A stretch of DNA of 64,000 nucleotides from Aurelia coerulea (GCA_039566865.1 CM076959.1:15855501-15919500), one strand, 5' to 3'. Positions 55,401 to 63,730 are shown, counted from the stretch's first letter. The notes: generated by a model from the sequence alone, not told the origin. Made by a program: numbers and translations.

Positions 55401-58400
55401 ACAGGTGATTAAATGCACAATGCGATTGGTCATTATTTGTCTTTGATAAACATTTTAGCTTTTCTAGACAAGAATCTGAATCGAAAATTATTTATGTACA
55501 TTTTCAAGATTTTGGAATCTGCAGAATAGAAGCTTTAACGCCACTCATTCGAATCTTTTGTGTAAAAATTTATAAATGTTGTTTGATCCAGACTCTTTAG
55601 TAGAATAGTTAAAGGGTCTATTCTTGAGATCAGAGAATTAGAGTAGGACCCTCAGAGCTGCTCAGCACAATTTCGTAAAAAATAGAAAAAGCAATTTTGA
55701 AGTGATGTGCTTTTTCCCAACGCTAAACAACAGTGGTGTTCTCCCATCATAGGTGCCTAAGGTTGAACTGCTGGTACATTGAACAAATTTGCACACAATT
55801 TAACTCCCTAAATTGTTCTCCTCTTGGGTTTTCAATTGAATAGAAGCTGAAAAGATTTTGCAAAAATGGATGAGGATGGTTGTGCAAAGCAAAAATCAGT
55901 CACCAGCCACTATCAATGATTACTGGAGATGTCTAAAGTCTCAATGCTCCCTAATCAAAACCACACATACCGTAAAATATCTATTAAGCCCCTGGGGGGG
56001 GGGCTTATTTATTTTGGACACTCCAGAAGAGAGGCTTATTAGAGAGAGGGGCTTATTCACAAAATCAAATGACGAGGATATATATAATAGCTTTTCAGTC
56101 TGACAAGGCCACAGAGGGATTGGACCATTCAGTGTTATCCAAATACCACTCTAATAAAAGCAATTGAACCTCTCGATTCAACTGTGATGTAAAATTCTAT
56201 TTTAATCTCTATCAATATCAAAAGTTGTCAAGTATTTGTTTGCAAGTGAGCAGACACGAAGTACGACAACGTTAAAGAACGCAGTTAGCATGGTGAGGTT
56301 GAATGAATAAAGTACTTTAATACCTTTACACACGGAACCCCAGATTTGTGGTTTTCCATTTAAGCGTCCAAAAATTTTCCCCGACAATTGTCCAAGTTAT
56401 TCTTACATTATTGTGTCGCATGATACCTTGTCCAAAATATTGTTTTCCAAAACTAACTTTTCCCAAATTTATTTCTCCAAATTTCTCTGATCTCTAATTT
56501 TTGCGTCGCAATCGTTTTAGCTTGTAATTTAACAGATTTTAACCATATTTAGGAGTGCCCTGTGGAAACGATCTTCGATCCGAAGTACGTTGGTATCCTG
56601 CCAGTTATAGACTACATATTCGAAGCAACTGAGGCAGATTTCAACAGTTTCCGTTGCACGATAGATGTCATACAAAAGGAGAGTAGGAAGACGGACTTGA
56701 AAATTGGCATGGACAAAGGTATCTTGATTACACGCTTTTTTAGGAGAATCTTAGACTTGCGGCAAGTCTATTTCTTTTTTCGTCAGTGATTATTATTATT
56801 ATTATTATTAGAACATTTCTATAGCGCCATTTATCTACAATAAAAAATATATTCAAAGGCGCCTTAACAAATTTAGGTATGATGTAGAGAAAAATTAGGT
56901 ACAAATAGTTACAAATTAGGTATAAAATGATATAAAATTACAAGTATCCCTCGAATGCCATTTTGAACAAATGAGTCTTCAGTCTCGACTTAAACTCTAC
57001 AATGTTATTTGTCGTCCGTAGCTCAATGGGGAGTGAGTTCCATAATCTGGGTCCAGCAATGCTGAAAGCCCTATCGCCCCAACTCTTTGTATTAGAGCGT
57101 GATTCTTCGTTAGTAATTCATAGAGAGGAAATGCGAAGGAGCATGTGAATGATTGAAAACGAGGCCGGATGGGGGTAAGGGAACGAAAGGAAAGAGGGAG
57201 ACGTTCCCTTCCCCCCCCCCCCCGTCCGACCTTGTTTTCAATCATTCGCATGCTCCTTCGCATTTCCCCTCTATAAATTACTAACGAAGAATCACTGACG
57301 AAAAAGGAAACAGACTTGAAGCAAGTCAAGAAGAAACTTGGATCAGACCATAGAACTAAAAGTTTCTTGATTTCATTTTAAACTAATCGATTTTAGTACA
57401 AAAAGTCTCTTAGTTTATTTCTTATCGCTTGAGTGCATGAATTATGATGTGGTTCCAAGACAGCTACATATACAGATAACGTTTCTTGGCAAATAAAACA
57501 TCAGTTGGGATTAAAATTTGGTTTATTACGCTCAAACCCGAAAAGTAAGAGTTGATTTTATTCAAGAATAAAGATTCAGCGACATATTTTCCATCATCTC
57601 TTTGAATTTACCATTAAAGTTTTAAAGTTCTTTTCAAATGTAGCGCTAGAGTTTCTTACTTGTTCGGCCATCATAGTACTAGTTTCTCTTGAAATCCCAG
57701 TTTTCTAGACCTGAAAATATTTTCATAACCCCTCCATGAGATGTGCCTAATTTTACATCCTCCTCTCTTTTTGTAGTCAAAACTTTTAACCCCCATCCCA
57801 GATGTCTTCCGCCCCTTCTCCAAGAAGAATTAACGACCGGTCCCTTACGTGTGAGTGTCCTATTTTTCAGAATATCTCCAGTCAATCGCTCAAGATCAAA
57901 ATCTCTCAATGTCATCTGGCTATCAGTCTTCCGGTGAATCACATGTTGTAGAACACATCATTGAAGATTCCGAATTTGCTAAGCTTGAACCAAGAGCGTA
58001 CATTCAACAAGTTTGCCTGAGACTGAAAGACCACGTTGGAGCCCATTACAAAGAATTCAGCAGGTATTTGAAATTTTGTAGCCATACCAGAGCGTAGGTT
58101 TCAAATATTTAAGTCGATGTGTAAAATTCTATTAATTACCTATTTCGTTTGATTGAATGGCTTGAAAGAAACTTTAGCTACCTATCTACAATGCTACTGT
58201 TGGGCTTAAATTTTGAATAGTTTTCAAAATCACCGCGTATCTTATTTCAACTCATTCAATAATGTGACATCGTCAAATTTTTAAATCATAGACCAGAAGA
58301 GTGAAAGTCCTTTGCTTGATGCCATATTTTCGAAATCCATCAACGATATTTTTCTTGAAAATTATTTCAAGTTTTGTCAAAACCCTAACCCTAACCCTAA

Positions 58401-60126
58401 GTTTAGAAATTATGACGGTTTTGAATTCCTTTCAAATTTTGTTTGAATTCTCAAGAGAGAAGAAAAACTCTTATTCTAAAAACATTGAACATTTCAGCAA
58501 AGGCAATCGCATTGGAAGAAATTATAGCGAAACAGCTAACGTTTCTTTGAAGCAATTCAGCTCAAAGAAATAGGCCATAGAATTTACACCAACTATTTTA
58601 ATGATTTGGAACCTATGCTTCATACCAGATGACGAAAAGCTGCATCTTTTTGAAAGTTTCAAGTTTACAACATTGGCAGCAAATCTTTAGAACAGATTGC
58701 ACGAATGGTTAATACATCTTTCATTTGATTTAATGACATGAAAGGTACTTCACGTACTTTGCTCTAATTGTTATTGGCAGTCTTTGTTATCCTGATTGTC
58801 TTATAGGGAATCTAAGCTTGTATAAGACATGGATAAAAATAGTCACGCAAAGATAAGACCTTGATAAAAATAGTCGCGCGAAGACAATAAGCTATGACAT
58901 GTGCCTTACCATATTTGGGTAACTGATCTACTGATACTAACGTCTGAAATACTAATATCTTTTAGGCTAGAATTTGATTTGCTTTTACAGAGATTGAAAT
59001 CAATCTTAAACAGTGGCGGACACTTGGTCAAATATTGGGAGCATAGCTATTGTTGCAGTTTCTACTGTTTTTGAGCAAAAGATCTTTGTTCTGTCCGCCA
59101 CTGATTCTAAATCCTCAGAAACGGATAATAGAGGAACATACTACAATCTAAAGAAAACAATAGTTTATGAAGGTCTATAAAATGGCGGTTAAAATTCAAA
59201 GATTTCCTGACAGTTTGCAAATCGTATCAATGAAAGCCCAGATCGTTTTTGTGGTGCTTTTGGTCGTAAAGAACAGATACAGTGGTTTTGTCGAAACAAA
59301 ATGGATAAAGGACCAAAAGAAGGAGAATGGAACGGGTTTAAGCATCATCATCATCATCATCATCATCATTATTATCATCATCATCAATGTTATAATGCAC
59401 CAAATGAAAACTATGTATGGCAGCAAGTAAAAAGTAGCTGTCTTTAAAGTAACCAAGAAGTTGTGAGGTGGAAATCCATAATTTCTTTTCGGTTATTGTT
59501 GCACATACAATGAAGGTATATCTCTATTGTTCTCTTATTGATGTTGTAGAAATCTCGGTATCTTGGACTGCGTTATCGATAACATGACGCACGATCATAA
59601 TGGTGCCACGGAAATCTGCTATCAGCTTATGATGCACTGGCTAAATGGACAAGAAAATGGTATGTACATCTTTTACTAGTACTGGTATGGTGCACAGGGC
59701 ATGGAAATTCGTCCGACCATGCGATGGGGGCGGTCATAGGAAAGTATTCCATTCATAGTATTCTGCAAACGTTTTTCAAAATCATCAAGGTCAAGCAAAA
59801 GTAGCAAATTTAATATGATTTCTCATGTAAGCTTTATAGTCCTAGTTGAATTTTCACGTGCAGTAAAATATTTAAGATTATTAGCCTGTGGCCAGTGGCT
59901 GGAATATATGGTGGAAAACGATAGAATATATGAAGATCAACAGTGATGATTAGAGTGCTCGGTCAACGCCAAAACATTGATGCTACCTCATCCAGAATTA
60001 ATCTCTCATAAGCGAAGTTTCTCTCCATTTGTAGTGCCGGATTTCAAGGCCTCCATGTTAGCAAAGCTCCGAAAAGCACTTGACAAGACAGGATTGCCAT
60101 GTAGAATCATATTACCGGGTAAGTAA
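40372..60126 (+). CDS. TNFR-ZU5-death domain receptor (11 exons)
   Basis: Spliced CDS: 40372-40413, 42404-42863, 45289-45477, 47224-47408, 48494-48702, 53465-54086, 55261-55404, 56553-56718, 57871-58063, 59550-59659, 60035-60126; 803 aa, every junction in phase. Residues 1-14 begin a signal peptide (MATLLFLLELLLFS). Residues about 24-134 are Cys-rich and end in a TNFR-type repeat (CRPC...CKACSFC...CTPTADAVC). The membrane span is about 197-217, followed by KRRK. The ZU5 domain is about 385-475 (GYEGGELKIED, VSLRVPKGAIPRG, LPQVELGPDGSTFLKPIEV). A region like the UPA linker follows, and a death domain lies at about 712-797 (HYKEFSRNLGILDCVID, ATEICYQLMMHWL). It should bind an extracellular ligand and signal through death-domain adaptors. 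ZU5 plus death is the UNC5/PIDD intracellular module; a TNFR ectodomain on it is unusual. Confidence 0.88.
40730..41153. mobile_element. Poly-G-tipped element in receptor intron 1
   Basis: CCCGGGGGGGGTACTTGA / complement ends with duplication TGATCGCT at 40722-40729 and 41154-41161. Internal units ATACCCTGTCCCGGAGTA are repeated. Confidence 0.88.
41186..41372. mobile_element. hAT MITE, second copy of the 24937 family
   Basis: Ends CAGAGACGTAGG / CCTACATCCCTG, duplication AAGAAGTA at 41178-41185 and 41373-41380. Confidence 0.88.
41381..42030. other. Intron 1 remainder
   Basis: GC-rich text with GGGGGCCCGGGG-type hairpin phrases at about 41460-41720, probably remains of another element. No exon. 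Confidence 0.4.
42031..42091. repeat. TTCAG pentanucleotide microsatellite
   Basis: About 12 units of CAGTT, in intron 1, 310 bp before exon 2. Confidence 0.95.
42404..42863 (+). CDS. Receptor exon 2 (TNFR cysteine-rich ectodomain)
   Basis: Encodes residues 15-167 with about 15 cysteines. The last repeat has the signature CTPTADAVC seen in TNFR modules. An N-glycosylation site occurs in GINKT. Acceptor TCTCTCATTGCAG; donor GTGAGT at 42864, phase 1. Confidence 0.88.
42886..43080 (+). mobile_element. tRNA-derived SINE, diverged copy
   Basis: Starts 23 bp after the exon 2 donor. It carries a partly duplicated box A region and the box B-like GGTTTGATACC; the tail is CTTCAACTTCACC. Confidence 0.75.
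43081..44580. other. Intron 2 DNA, no exon recognised
   Basis: 43340-43560 and 45050-45190 share phrases on CTTCTGAGAGATT and TACCGTTTTCAGAA, suggesting an old repeat. About 43790-44460 is a more GC-rich unit with short open frames on both strands and no domain. Confidence 0.4.
44585..45045 (+). pseudogene. LINE C-terminal fragment with 3' end
   Basis: Frame 44590-44868 reads as the last part of a non-LTR retrotransposon ORF2 (IGPQIWNGLPNELKAAENL...FKNLIKRW, then CKCSACHC). A 3' region ending in an (AAAC)n tail at about 45026-45043 follows. It is 5'-truncated. Confidence 0.8.
45289..45477 (+). CDS. Receptor exon 3 (membrane span)
   Basis: Encodes residues 168-230 with the hydrophobic span LSVILISALLAFAIVNLLFL and the stop-transfer KRRK. 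The donor GTACTT at 45478 is weak. If unspliced, the frame continues for ten codons to a TGA (45507-45509), which would give a receptor without ZU5 and death domains. Confidence 0.82.
45510..46343. other. Intron 3, unassigned part
   Basis: AT-rich DNA with no recognised exon or element. Confidence 0.4.
46344..47168. mobile_element. Mariner-type non-autonomous element with SINE inside
   Basis: Ends CCGGGTGAGCCAGAAAAAAG and its diverged complement at 47168, matching for about 30 bp. The SINE 46431-46627 is inserted near the left end. Its right end lies 55 bp before exon 4. Another such tip (CTGGGTGACCCGG) is at 47662-47675, on the other side of the exon. Confidence 0.65.
46431..46627 (+). mobile_element. 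tRNA-derived SINE
   Basis: The third copy. Box A TGGTGCAGTGG, box B GGTTCGATACC, CTTCACC tail. ACTTGA flanks both sides as a short possible duplication. Confidence 0.85.
47224..47408 (+). CDS. Receptor exon 4
   Basis: Intracellular linker of about 61 residues rich in Ser, Thr and Pro (DHVEVTSWEVANTYTSCG...). Acceptor TCTTTACAG; donor GTAAGT; phases 1 to 0 agree with neighbours. No domain. Confidence 0.78.
47409..48493. other. Receptor intron 4
   Basis: Contains a mariner-type tip at 47662-47675 and a LINE 3'-end fragment on the minus strand (47700-47890). Otherwise unassigned. Confidence 0.6.
47700..47890 (-). mobile_element. LINE 3'-end fragment
   Basis: Complement of the tail seen at 15680-15790 and 39180-39300. 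It contains GGAGCAAAAGACAATGACTACC as at 3320. Confidence 0.65.
48494..48702 (+). CDS. Receptor exon 5
   Basis: About 70 residues of acidic, Cys-containing linker (DNAECRPDDIYDKIP, CTCEPRTCSLDSG). Acceptor TTTATTTTAG; donor GTCAGT at 48703, phase 2. A DDIYDKIP tyrosine could be a signalling site; this is a guess. Confidence 0.8.
48719..49327. mobile_element. Long foldback element, second family member
   Basis: About 270-bp inverted arms starting GGAACAAGGGCAGATTTT and ending AAATCTGTCCTTGTTTCC; interior related to 20767-21343. It begins 17 bp after the exon 5 donor. Confidence 0.85.
49328..50126. other. Intron 5, unassigned part
   Basis: A palindromic pair near 49480-49520 (ACAACCATCT/AGATGGTTGT type, GGTTGTTTTAATTTAAATAT) is the only structure noted. 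No exon. Confidence 0.4.
50127..50449. mobile_element. TTAA-flanked MITE
   Basis: TTAAAGGGGCTCTGTTGTCA and its imperfect complement at the right, TTAA on both sides. It supplies the empty site for the hairpin at 7400. Confidence 0.75.
50545..53403. mobile_element. 2.9-kb unit with 130-bp inverted ends enclosing a LINE
   Basis: 50545-50680 and 53265-53403 are about 90% matching inverted repeats (AGGTAGCAG, TGTAAAATTAGTAA, CGTGTCTC). Inside are an (ACAATCT)n stretch at about 50693-50727, a LINE tail-like piece (50730-50850) and a minus-strand LINE body. No target duplication was found. Confidence 0.7.
51285..53250 (-). pseudogene. LINE ORF2 remnant (reverse transcriptase)
   Basis: Minus-strand frames in order: linker (KFNLPWLTRDIKKLQNKRDK, HESPRTFWSYI), the thumb/finger motif with LLDFSKAFDVVPHQRLL, SGVPQGTVLGPLLFLLYIND, FADDSALY at about 52135-52160, and a C-terminal part (YNSIVRPHLESSG, RLWNVIPDEVI). 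At least three frameshifts break it. It is a dead CR1/Jockey-like copy lying in receptor intron 5. Confidence 0.9.
53465..54086 (+). CDS. Receptor exon 6 (ZU5 domain)
   Basis: Residues 362-569. The ZU5 core runs from GYEGGELKIED through VPKGAIPRGETKEI to LGPDGSTFLKPIEVIFE. The following half (HVAFFAGEN..., KVLKATVFMKVDDF) may be the start of a UPA-like domain. Acceptor AAATCTGATAG; donor GTAAGT at 54087. Confidence 0.9.
54451..54601. mobile_element. MITE, second copy of the 12225 family
   Basis: TAGACCTTTCAGCAATTTTA at the left and AGAATAGCTAAAAGGCCTAT at the right, inverted. Confidence 0.7.
54665..55103. mobile_element. Poly-G-like element, degraded
   Basis: The interior has repeated GGGATTGGGGTATACTTTCAC units; the right tip is AGTACCCCCCTGGG. 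The left tip is weak. Confidence 0.5.
55261..55404 (+). CDS. Receptor exon 7
   Basis: 48 codons between ZU5 and death domains (TGMKEVSVTRKAITIKANDG, EKWAVGPGEDIQ). Acceptor TTGTCCTGCAG; donor GTGATT; phase 0 on both sides. Confidence 0.82.
55405..56552. other. Receptor intron 7
   Basis: A foldback at about 55965-56085 (AAGCCCCTGGGG, AGAGAGGGGCTTATT) is related to the one near 26000. The frame at 55858-56103 is chance. Confidence 0.5.
56553..56718 (+). CDS. Receptor exon 8
   Basis: 55 residues of linker (ECPVETIFDPKYVGILPVID...). Acceptor CCATATTTAG; donor GTATCT at 56719, phase 1. Confidence 0.8.
56795..57090 (-). pseudogene. L2-like LINE 3' end
   Basis: The minus strand reads GDRAFSIAGPRLWNSLPIEL...FKSRLKTHLFKMAF, the usual C terminus of L2/CR1-type elements. 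A short 3' region with GCGCTATAGAAATGTTC and a (TAA)n tail at 56795-56812 follows. Confidence 0.85.
57098..57297. mobile_element. Palindromic unit, 200 bp
   Basis: Arms of about 75 bp (GTGATTCTTCGTTAGTAATT, GGAAATGCGAAGGAGCATG) are inverted around a C-tract (57212-57224). Confidence 0.75.
57328..57870. other. Receptor intron 8, unassigned part
   Basis: No element or exon recognised. Frames at 57679-57942 on either strand are shadows or chance. Confidence 0.4.
57871..58063 (+). CDS. Receptor exon 9 (death domain, first half)
   Basis: Residues 673-737: a Ser-rich linker, then death-domain helices 1-2 (AYIQQVCLRLKDHVGAHYKE). Acceptor CTATTTTTCAG; donor GTATTT at 58064, phase 2. Confidence 0.85.
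58379..58401. repeat. Interstitial telomere-like motif
   Basis: AACCCTAACCCTAACCCTAA, the TTAGGG type on the minus strand. Too short to be a telomere. Confidence 0.85.
59342..59392. repeat. ATC/ATT trinucleotide microsatellite
   Basis: About 16 units of CAT/TAT repeats in intron 9. Confidence 0.9.
59550..59659 (+). CDS. Receptor exon 10 (death domain, middle)
   Basis: NLGILDCVIDNMTHDHNGAT then EICYQLMMHWLNGQEN, typical death-domain helices 3-5. Acceptor ATGTTGTAG; donor GTATGT at 59660, phase 1. Confidence 0.88.
60035..60126 (+). CDS. Receptor exon 11 (death domain end)
   Basis: VPDFKASMLAKLRKALDKTG (helix 6), then PCRIILPGK and TAA. The last seven coding bases and the stop overlap a near-perfect donor (G|GTAAGTAA at 60119). 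The exon may therefore end at 60118 and splice on, or terminate here with the AATAAA at 60125-60130. Confidence 0.82.
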
Positions 60127-60130
60127 TAAA
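60125..60130 (+). terminator. AATAAA overlapping the receptor stop codon
   Basis: It overlaps TAA 60124-60126. Possibly the polyadenylation signal of the short form; otherwise intronic. Confidence 0.35.
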
Positions 60131-60227
60131 TGTTGTTTATATTCCTTCCAGACTAATTTCATTTTCCAATATTTTCCCCTCCATTGTCCTTCTTGCAGCA
60201 TAGGAAAGCATGAATATTAGTATCTTT

Positions 60228-60838
60228 TCTTGCAGTATTTCACAGTCAATTCAAGGCTGTATTTTCAATTCGTCTTTACTGTGCGTTGTATTTCATACTG
60301 TAGTATTGCACAGTTTATTTCAATTCGTCTTTACTGTGCGTTGTATTTCATACCATCATGCTGGTAGATGCAAATATGTATCATTTCTTGCAGTATTGCA
60401 CAGTTGACCGAATACTGTATTTTTCAAATTGTGTTGTCTTTCATTTCTATTTTGCTGGTATGTCAATATTTATCGTTTCTTGTGATATTTCCCAGATACT
60501 TGAATGCTGAATTTTCCAGCTGATCGATTCCGTTCGTTGTATTTCATTTCTGCTTTGGTGTGTGTTTTCATTCCGCTAAGCAATATCATTCTTCCTCATA
60601 GATTCAAACAAGGCAGTTATGGTCGAGAGAGAGACAACTGTGTAATTTTGCTGCTTCGTTTGAAAGCTAGCAAGTTCTTGCACGTAGCCTAGATGACAAA
60701 AAACTCACACATATTGTCAAAATGGATTGCCGATTCCTTCTGCTCAAGGTGATGGATCATTCAGGTACTGTCAGTCTACGATTTTGGTATTTCAAGAGAA
60801 GATTGCGGGTATATGCAAATATGTGTCATTTCTTGCAG
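60228..60838. repeat. Diverged repeat units carrying acceptor-like TTTCTTGCAG
   Basis: CGTCTTTACTGTGCGTTGTA occurs twice in direct order (60271, 60329). The motif TTTCTTGCAGTATT occurs at about 60230, 60385 and 60828. Confidence 0.65.
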
Positions 60839-60987
60839 TATTTCAAGAAATCGAGGAGATGGACATCACAGAGGAGATGAACTCGTCGGCTCTGATCAAA
60901 CTTGGCAAATACTTTTTCCAATTATTTGAGATTTTTCTTGCCAAGCATTGCGTCCCCCTTAGGCCACGTCGCACAGCTTTACTTTGA
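60839..60987 (+). CDS. Candidate alternative last exon of the receptor
   Basis: Acceptor CATTTCTTGCAG ends at 60838. Joined to a donor at 60119 the frame is open for 50 codons (VFQEIEEMDITEEMNSSALI ... RRTALL) to TGA 60985-60987. Phase agreement alone has a one-in-three chance, and no domain is present. Confidence 0.3.
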
Positions 60988-61957
60988 CAAGCCGATTTCA
61001 GCAGTTTCGTCAAATATGTCTGCTTGTTTTGCCATTTTGTTTGCTCGTTTTGACATGCTGAGGGTCATACGACCACACAAGCAAATGCTACAGCACCATC
61101 TTAAAAGTTAGTTAGAGCAAATTGTAGTTATATGTAGAAGCGTGTATTGTTAAAGAAGACTCTAGGCTTCATAATAAGACTGTTAAGTGAGACTTTAGGT
61201 ATTAGAGAACTTATGTATTCAACAGGGATGCATGCTTTATATTGTTACAACATATACCGGGGGACCCAAGAAAATTTCGACGAGTTGTATAACTGCCTGT
61301 TTTACTAGATCCTTATTTTGGACAGTTTTCTATGATCATGACAACAGAGAAAATAATTAGGATGCAGCCAAGCCATTTAGCTGCCAAACAACGTTTGAAT
61401 CACCGATTTCTGCTGATTACTCTCTTAACGGGTAAAAAACATTCTCACCTCACAGTTTTTTGGGTCATTTGATACTCCTGGATATATTATGTGTGATTTT
61501 AATGAAATTTCGGTGTCTGTCAAACATTTTGAAATTAGAGATATTGTCTGAAAAATAAGATCGGCTTGAAGTTTGTAAGGGTAGGGTACTTATAAATCAG
61601 AGACCATATCGAATTTTTTTTACATATTGGTTAAATTATTCCGACCTGGGACCCATAAATCCTCGCTGTAGCCCTGGATGTAAATAAGGATAGCTGCAAA
61701 AGATCCCCGCACTCTTGGTGTCTAGTTCCTGAATCTTACTTTCAAGAGGGGTTCTGGTGTTCCGGTGTTTTGGGTCATGTTCCTGGCTATCTGGCTAACA
61801 TTATCAAGAAGAATTTGTTCGTTGATTTTACCATGCTTTGTCCATGTAACTTGGATAAGTTGCCAGCTGTTGAGCCTGTTTGTCCCCAGTTAACAAAGTT
61901 ACTGAAATGCGATAAAATGCGTCGGCTGTGGACCTGTTCCTGCAATGTTTTGTTCAA
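60988..61957. other. Spacer, no gene recognised
   Basis: A mariner-type tip (CCGGGGGACCCAAGAAAATT) is at 61257. Frames near 61770-62032 are interrupted by the element boundary at 61967 and have no domain. Confidence 0.4.
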
Positions 61958-62109
61958 TAGTGACCTTAGACTTATGACGATGAGTCTCTTGTTTCCCTGT
62001 GCTCTTTGACTTCTTGATGGCGCTTCAGTCAACAGAGAGACTCATCATATTACTCTGAAAAAGTTGACCCTATTATTAGGCCTAATATGCTGGGATTCCT
62101 AGCATACCA

Positions 62110-62679
62110 TAGACTGATGATATGGCCGTAGTTATCGCTATTGAAATACTGCCAGACGCTCCTAACTATAACTCATAATCAAACGCCATTATTTTGAAAT
62201 GACTATGCCTGCCTCGTTTCGATAAGGGCCTAGGCGCAGAAAAGCACAAACATTTGTAGTTTTCAAATGAAACACATTGATTTGAAAACTTCACAGTAAA
62301 TCAGTTAATGCTTAGCGAAAGCAGCAAAATAGTACTTACGTACAAAATTTGATATTGTCGCCAACTGTTTTCGTGGTATTCTTGACCATAAGACTTTGTT
62401 CTGTCCGGCCAAGCTCCTTGAAACTCTGCTTTGAGCTTCGAGTTTCCGTTGGTCCACATCAATCAATCGAATTTGCAGAGATTCTAATGGCGTTGTATTT
62501 GGTTGTGTACTTTGTACATGACTGTGTATAGCAGCCTCGTTCCCAAGGGCGTTCAAAAGTGAAAAAAGTCAGTCCAAAAATATTGCCGTAATATTATGAG
62601 TCCCAGTAAGAGCGGTCTCGGTCTGGCGTAATAGTCTCGTTTTGGATAGCGATTACTGGGACTCATCGTAATCAGTCTA
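62110..62679. mobile_element. Nested TAGACTGAT-tipped element
   Basis: Ends TAGACTGAT...ATCAGTCTA, duplication AGCATACCA at 62101-62109 and 62680-62688. The 36.8-kb relative has a single AGCATACCA there (about 36917). Confidence 0.9.
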
Positions 62680-63055
62680 AGCATACCAATCAGATTGCAA
62701 GATTTGGCGAAGAACAATCAGTTTCGAACCTTCAATTCGATTGACGCAGTTGACTAAATTTGAAGGAAGTTGCTGCAGCAGGTACTTGAAGATTTCTCTG
62801 CTATGTCTTGGTCCATAGTTGACTATGCTTGGTCTTAAAAACATGGAAATTGCAGCATTAAAAGACTTATTTTGCACTCACCAGGTAAAGTGAACTTTCT
62901 TCTTCAGATGAATACCAAGTTTTGTTGATTAAGTGTCTGCTTACCGTGGTTTCTATCGCATTTCCTTTCTGATGAGTGACCGTTGAACAGAGCCGAAGCA
63001 GTCGTTCGATCCAGATTCGATCGATCGAATGCAGAAGATAGGGTCAGGTTTTTAA

Positions 63056-63465
63056 GGCCCGTTTTATAAGACGTGCCGCGTCGTGCCGAACCATAGAAAT
63101 TTGAGTTCGACTGAGGTTCGACTTGGAGCGCCTCTGTTTTATAAGGAAAAGTTTCAGCCGTGCCGTGCCGCGCTGAACCTCAGTGACGCATGCGCATGTT
63201 CGGTATGGTTAGGTTGCACATCCACAACAAACAATGGCTTTTGTCGTTGTGCGCATGTGTCAAAATGCTGTGGCACGGCGCGACTGAAATTTGGTTTTAT
63301 AAGTCGCACCAGGTCGACCCAGTCGAGAAACCTGTGGCGTATGGTTCGACTCAGTCGAACCAAGTGTCAAATTGGTTTTATAAGAGTCGCGCCGCGCCGA
63401 ACCAGACAAAATTGTTGGAAATTCACTCGTTTCGGCACGGCGCGGCACGACTTATAAAACGGGCC
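63056..63465. mobile_element. Nested Harbinger-like MITE
   Basis: Ends GGCCCGTTTTATAAG / complement between TAA trinucleotides (63053-63055, 63466-63468). The interior is GC-rich with TCGTGCCGAACC-like repeats. The relative at 37.27 kb reads straight through TTTTTAACTGTTTC. Confidence 0.92.
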
Positions 63466-63617
63466 TAACTGTTTCATTATGAGTCCCTGTGAGCAAGGTA
63501 CCGCAGGGATACAAGGGACTCATCGTCATAAGTCTATAGTGACCTCAGCTGGTACAATTTGATAGTTGATGCTAACTGCACTTGTGCTCAAAGCTTTCTT
63601 TATCGTTGCATCTACAG

Positions 63618-63730
63618 GAATTAATCACGTTTTAAAAGTAAAAGTTGCAAAAGATACAATCGAACTGTTTGAATGGCTAGTTCACGCGATGTGCATGCGA
63701 AAAGGAGTTCGTAACAAACAACATGAGTAG
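63618..63730 (+). CDS. Candidate terminal exon
   Basis: Acceptor GCATCTACAG; the frame INHVLKVKVAKDTIELFEWL continues to TAG 63728-63730. It is also phase-compatible with the 60118 donor. No recognised domain. It could belong to the receptor, to another gene, or be chance. Confidence 0.25.

Larger units (their letters stand above)
56752..57327. mobile_element. TAGACTT-tipped element with nested insertions
   Basis: Ends TAGACTTGCGGCAAGTCTAT...TCGTCAGTGA are inverted at 57292-57327 with some divergence. Flanks GGAGAATCT and GAAGAAACT are at best a decayed 9-bp duplication. Inside are a LINE2-like 3' end and a second palindromic unit (57098-57297). Confidence 0.75.
58064..59549. other. Receptor intron 9
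   Basis: Three to four CCCTAA telomere-type units (58379-58401), an (ATC)n microsatellite (59342-59392) and a GGGAATCTAAGCTTGTAT MITE-like end near 58806. No exon. Confidence 0.6.
61967..63536. mobile_element. TAGACTT-tipped element (long form) with two nested insertions
   Basis: Ends TAGACTTATGACGATGAGTC / complement, target duplication TAGTGACCT at 61958-61966 and 63537-63545. Without the insertions at 62110-62679 and 63056-63465 it is nearly the same as 36788-37340. A 9-bp duplication fits Mutator-like elements. Confidence 0.92.

Noticed and set aside
58379..58401. Chromosome end
   Set aside because: Only three to four CCCTAA units inside a receptor intron.
62305..62556. 83-aa minus-strand frame and its plus-strand partner
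   Set aside because: Falls inside the nested element 62110-62679 with no transposase motif.
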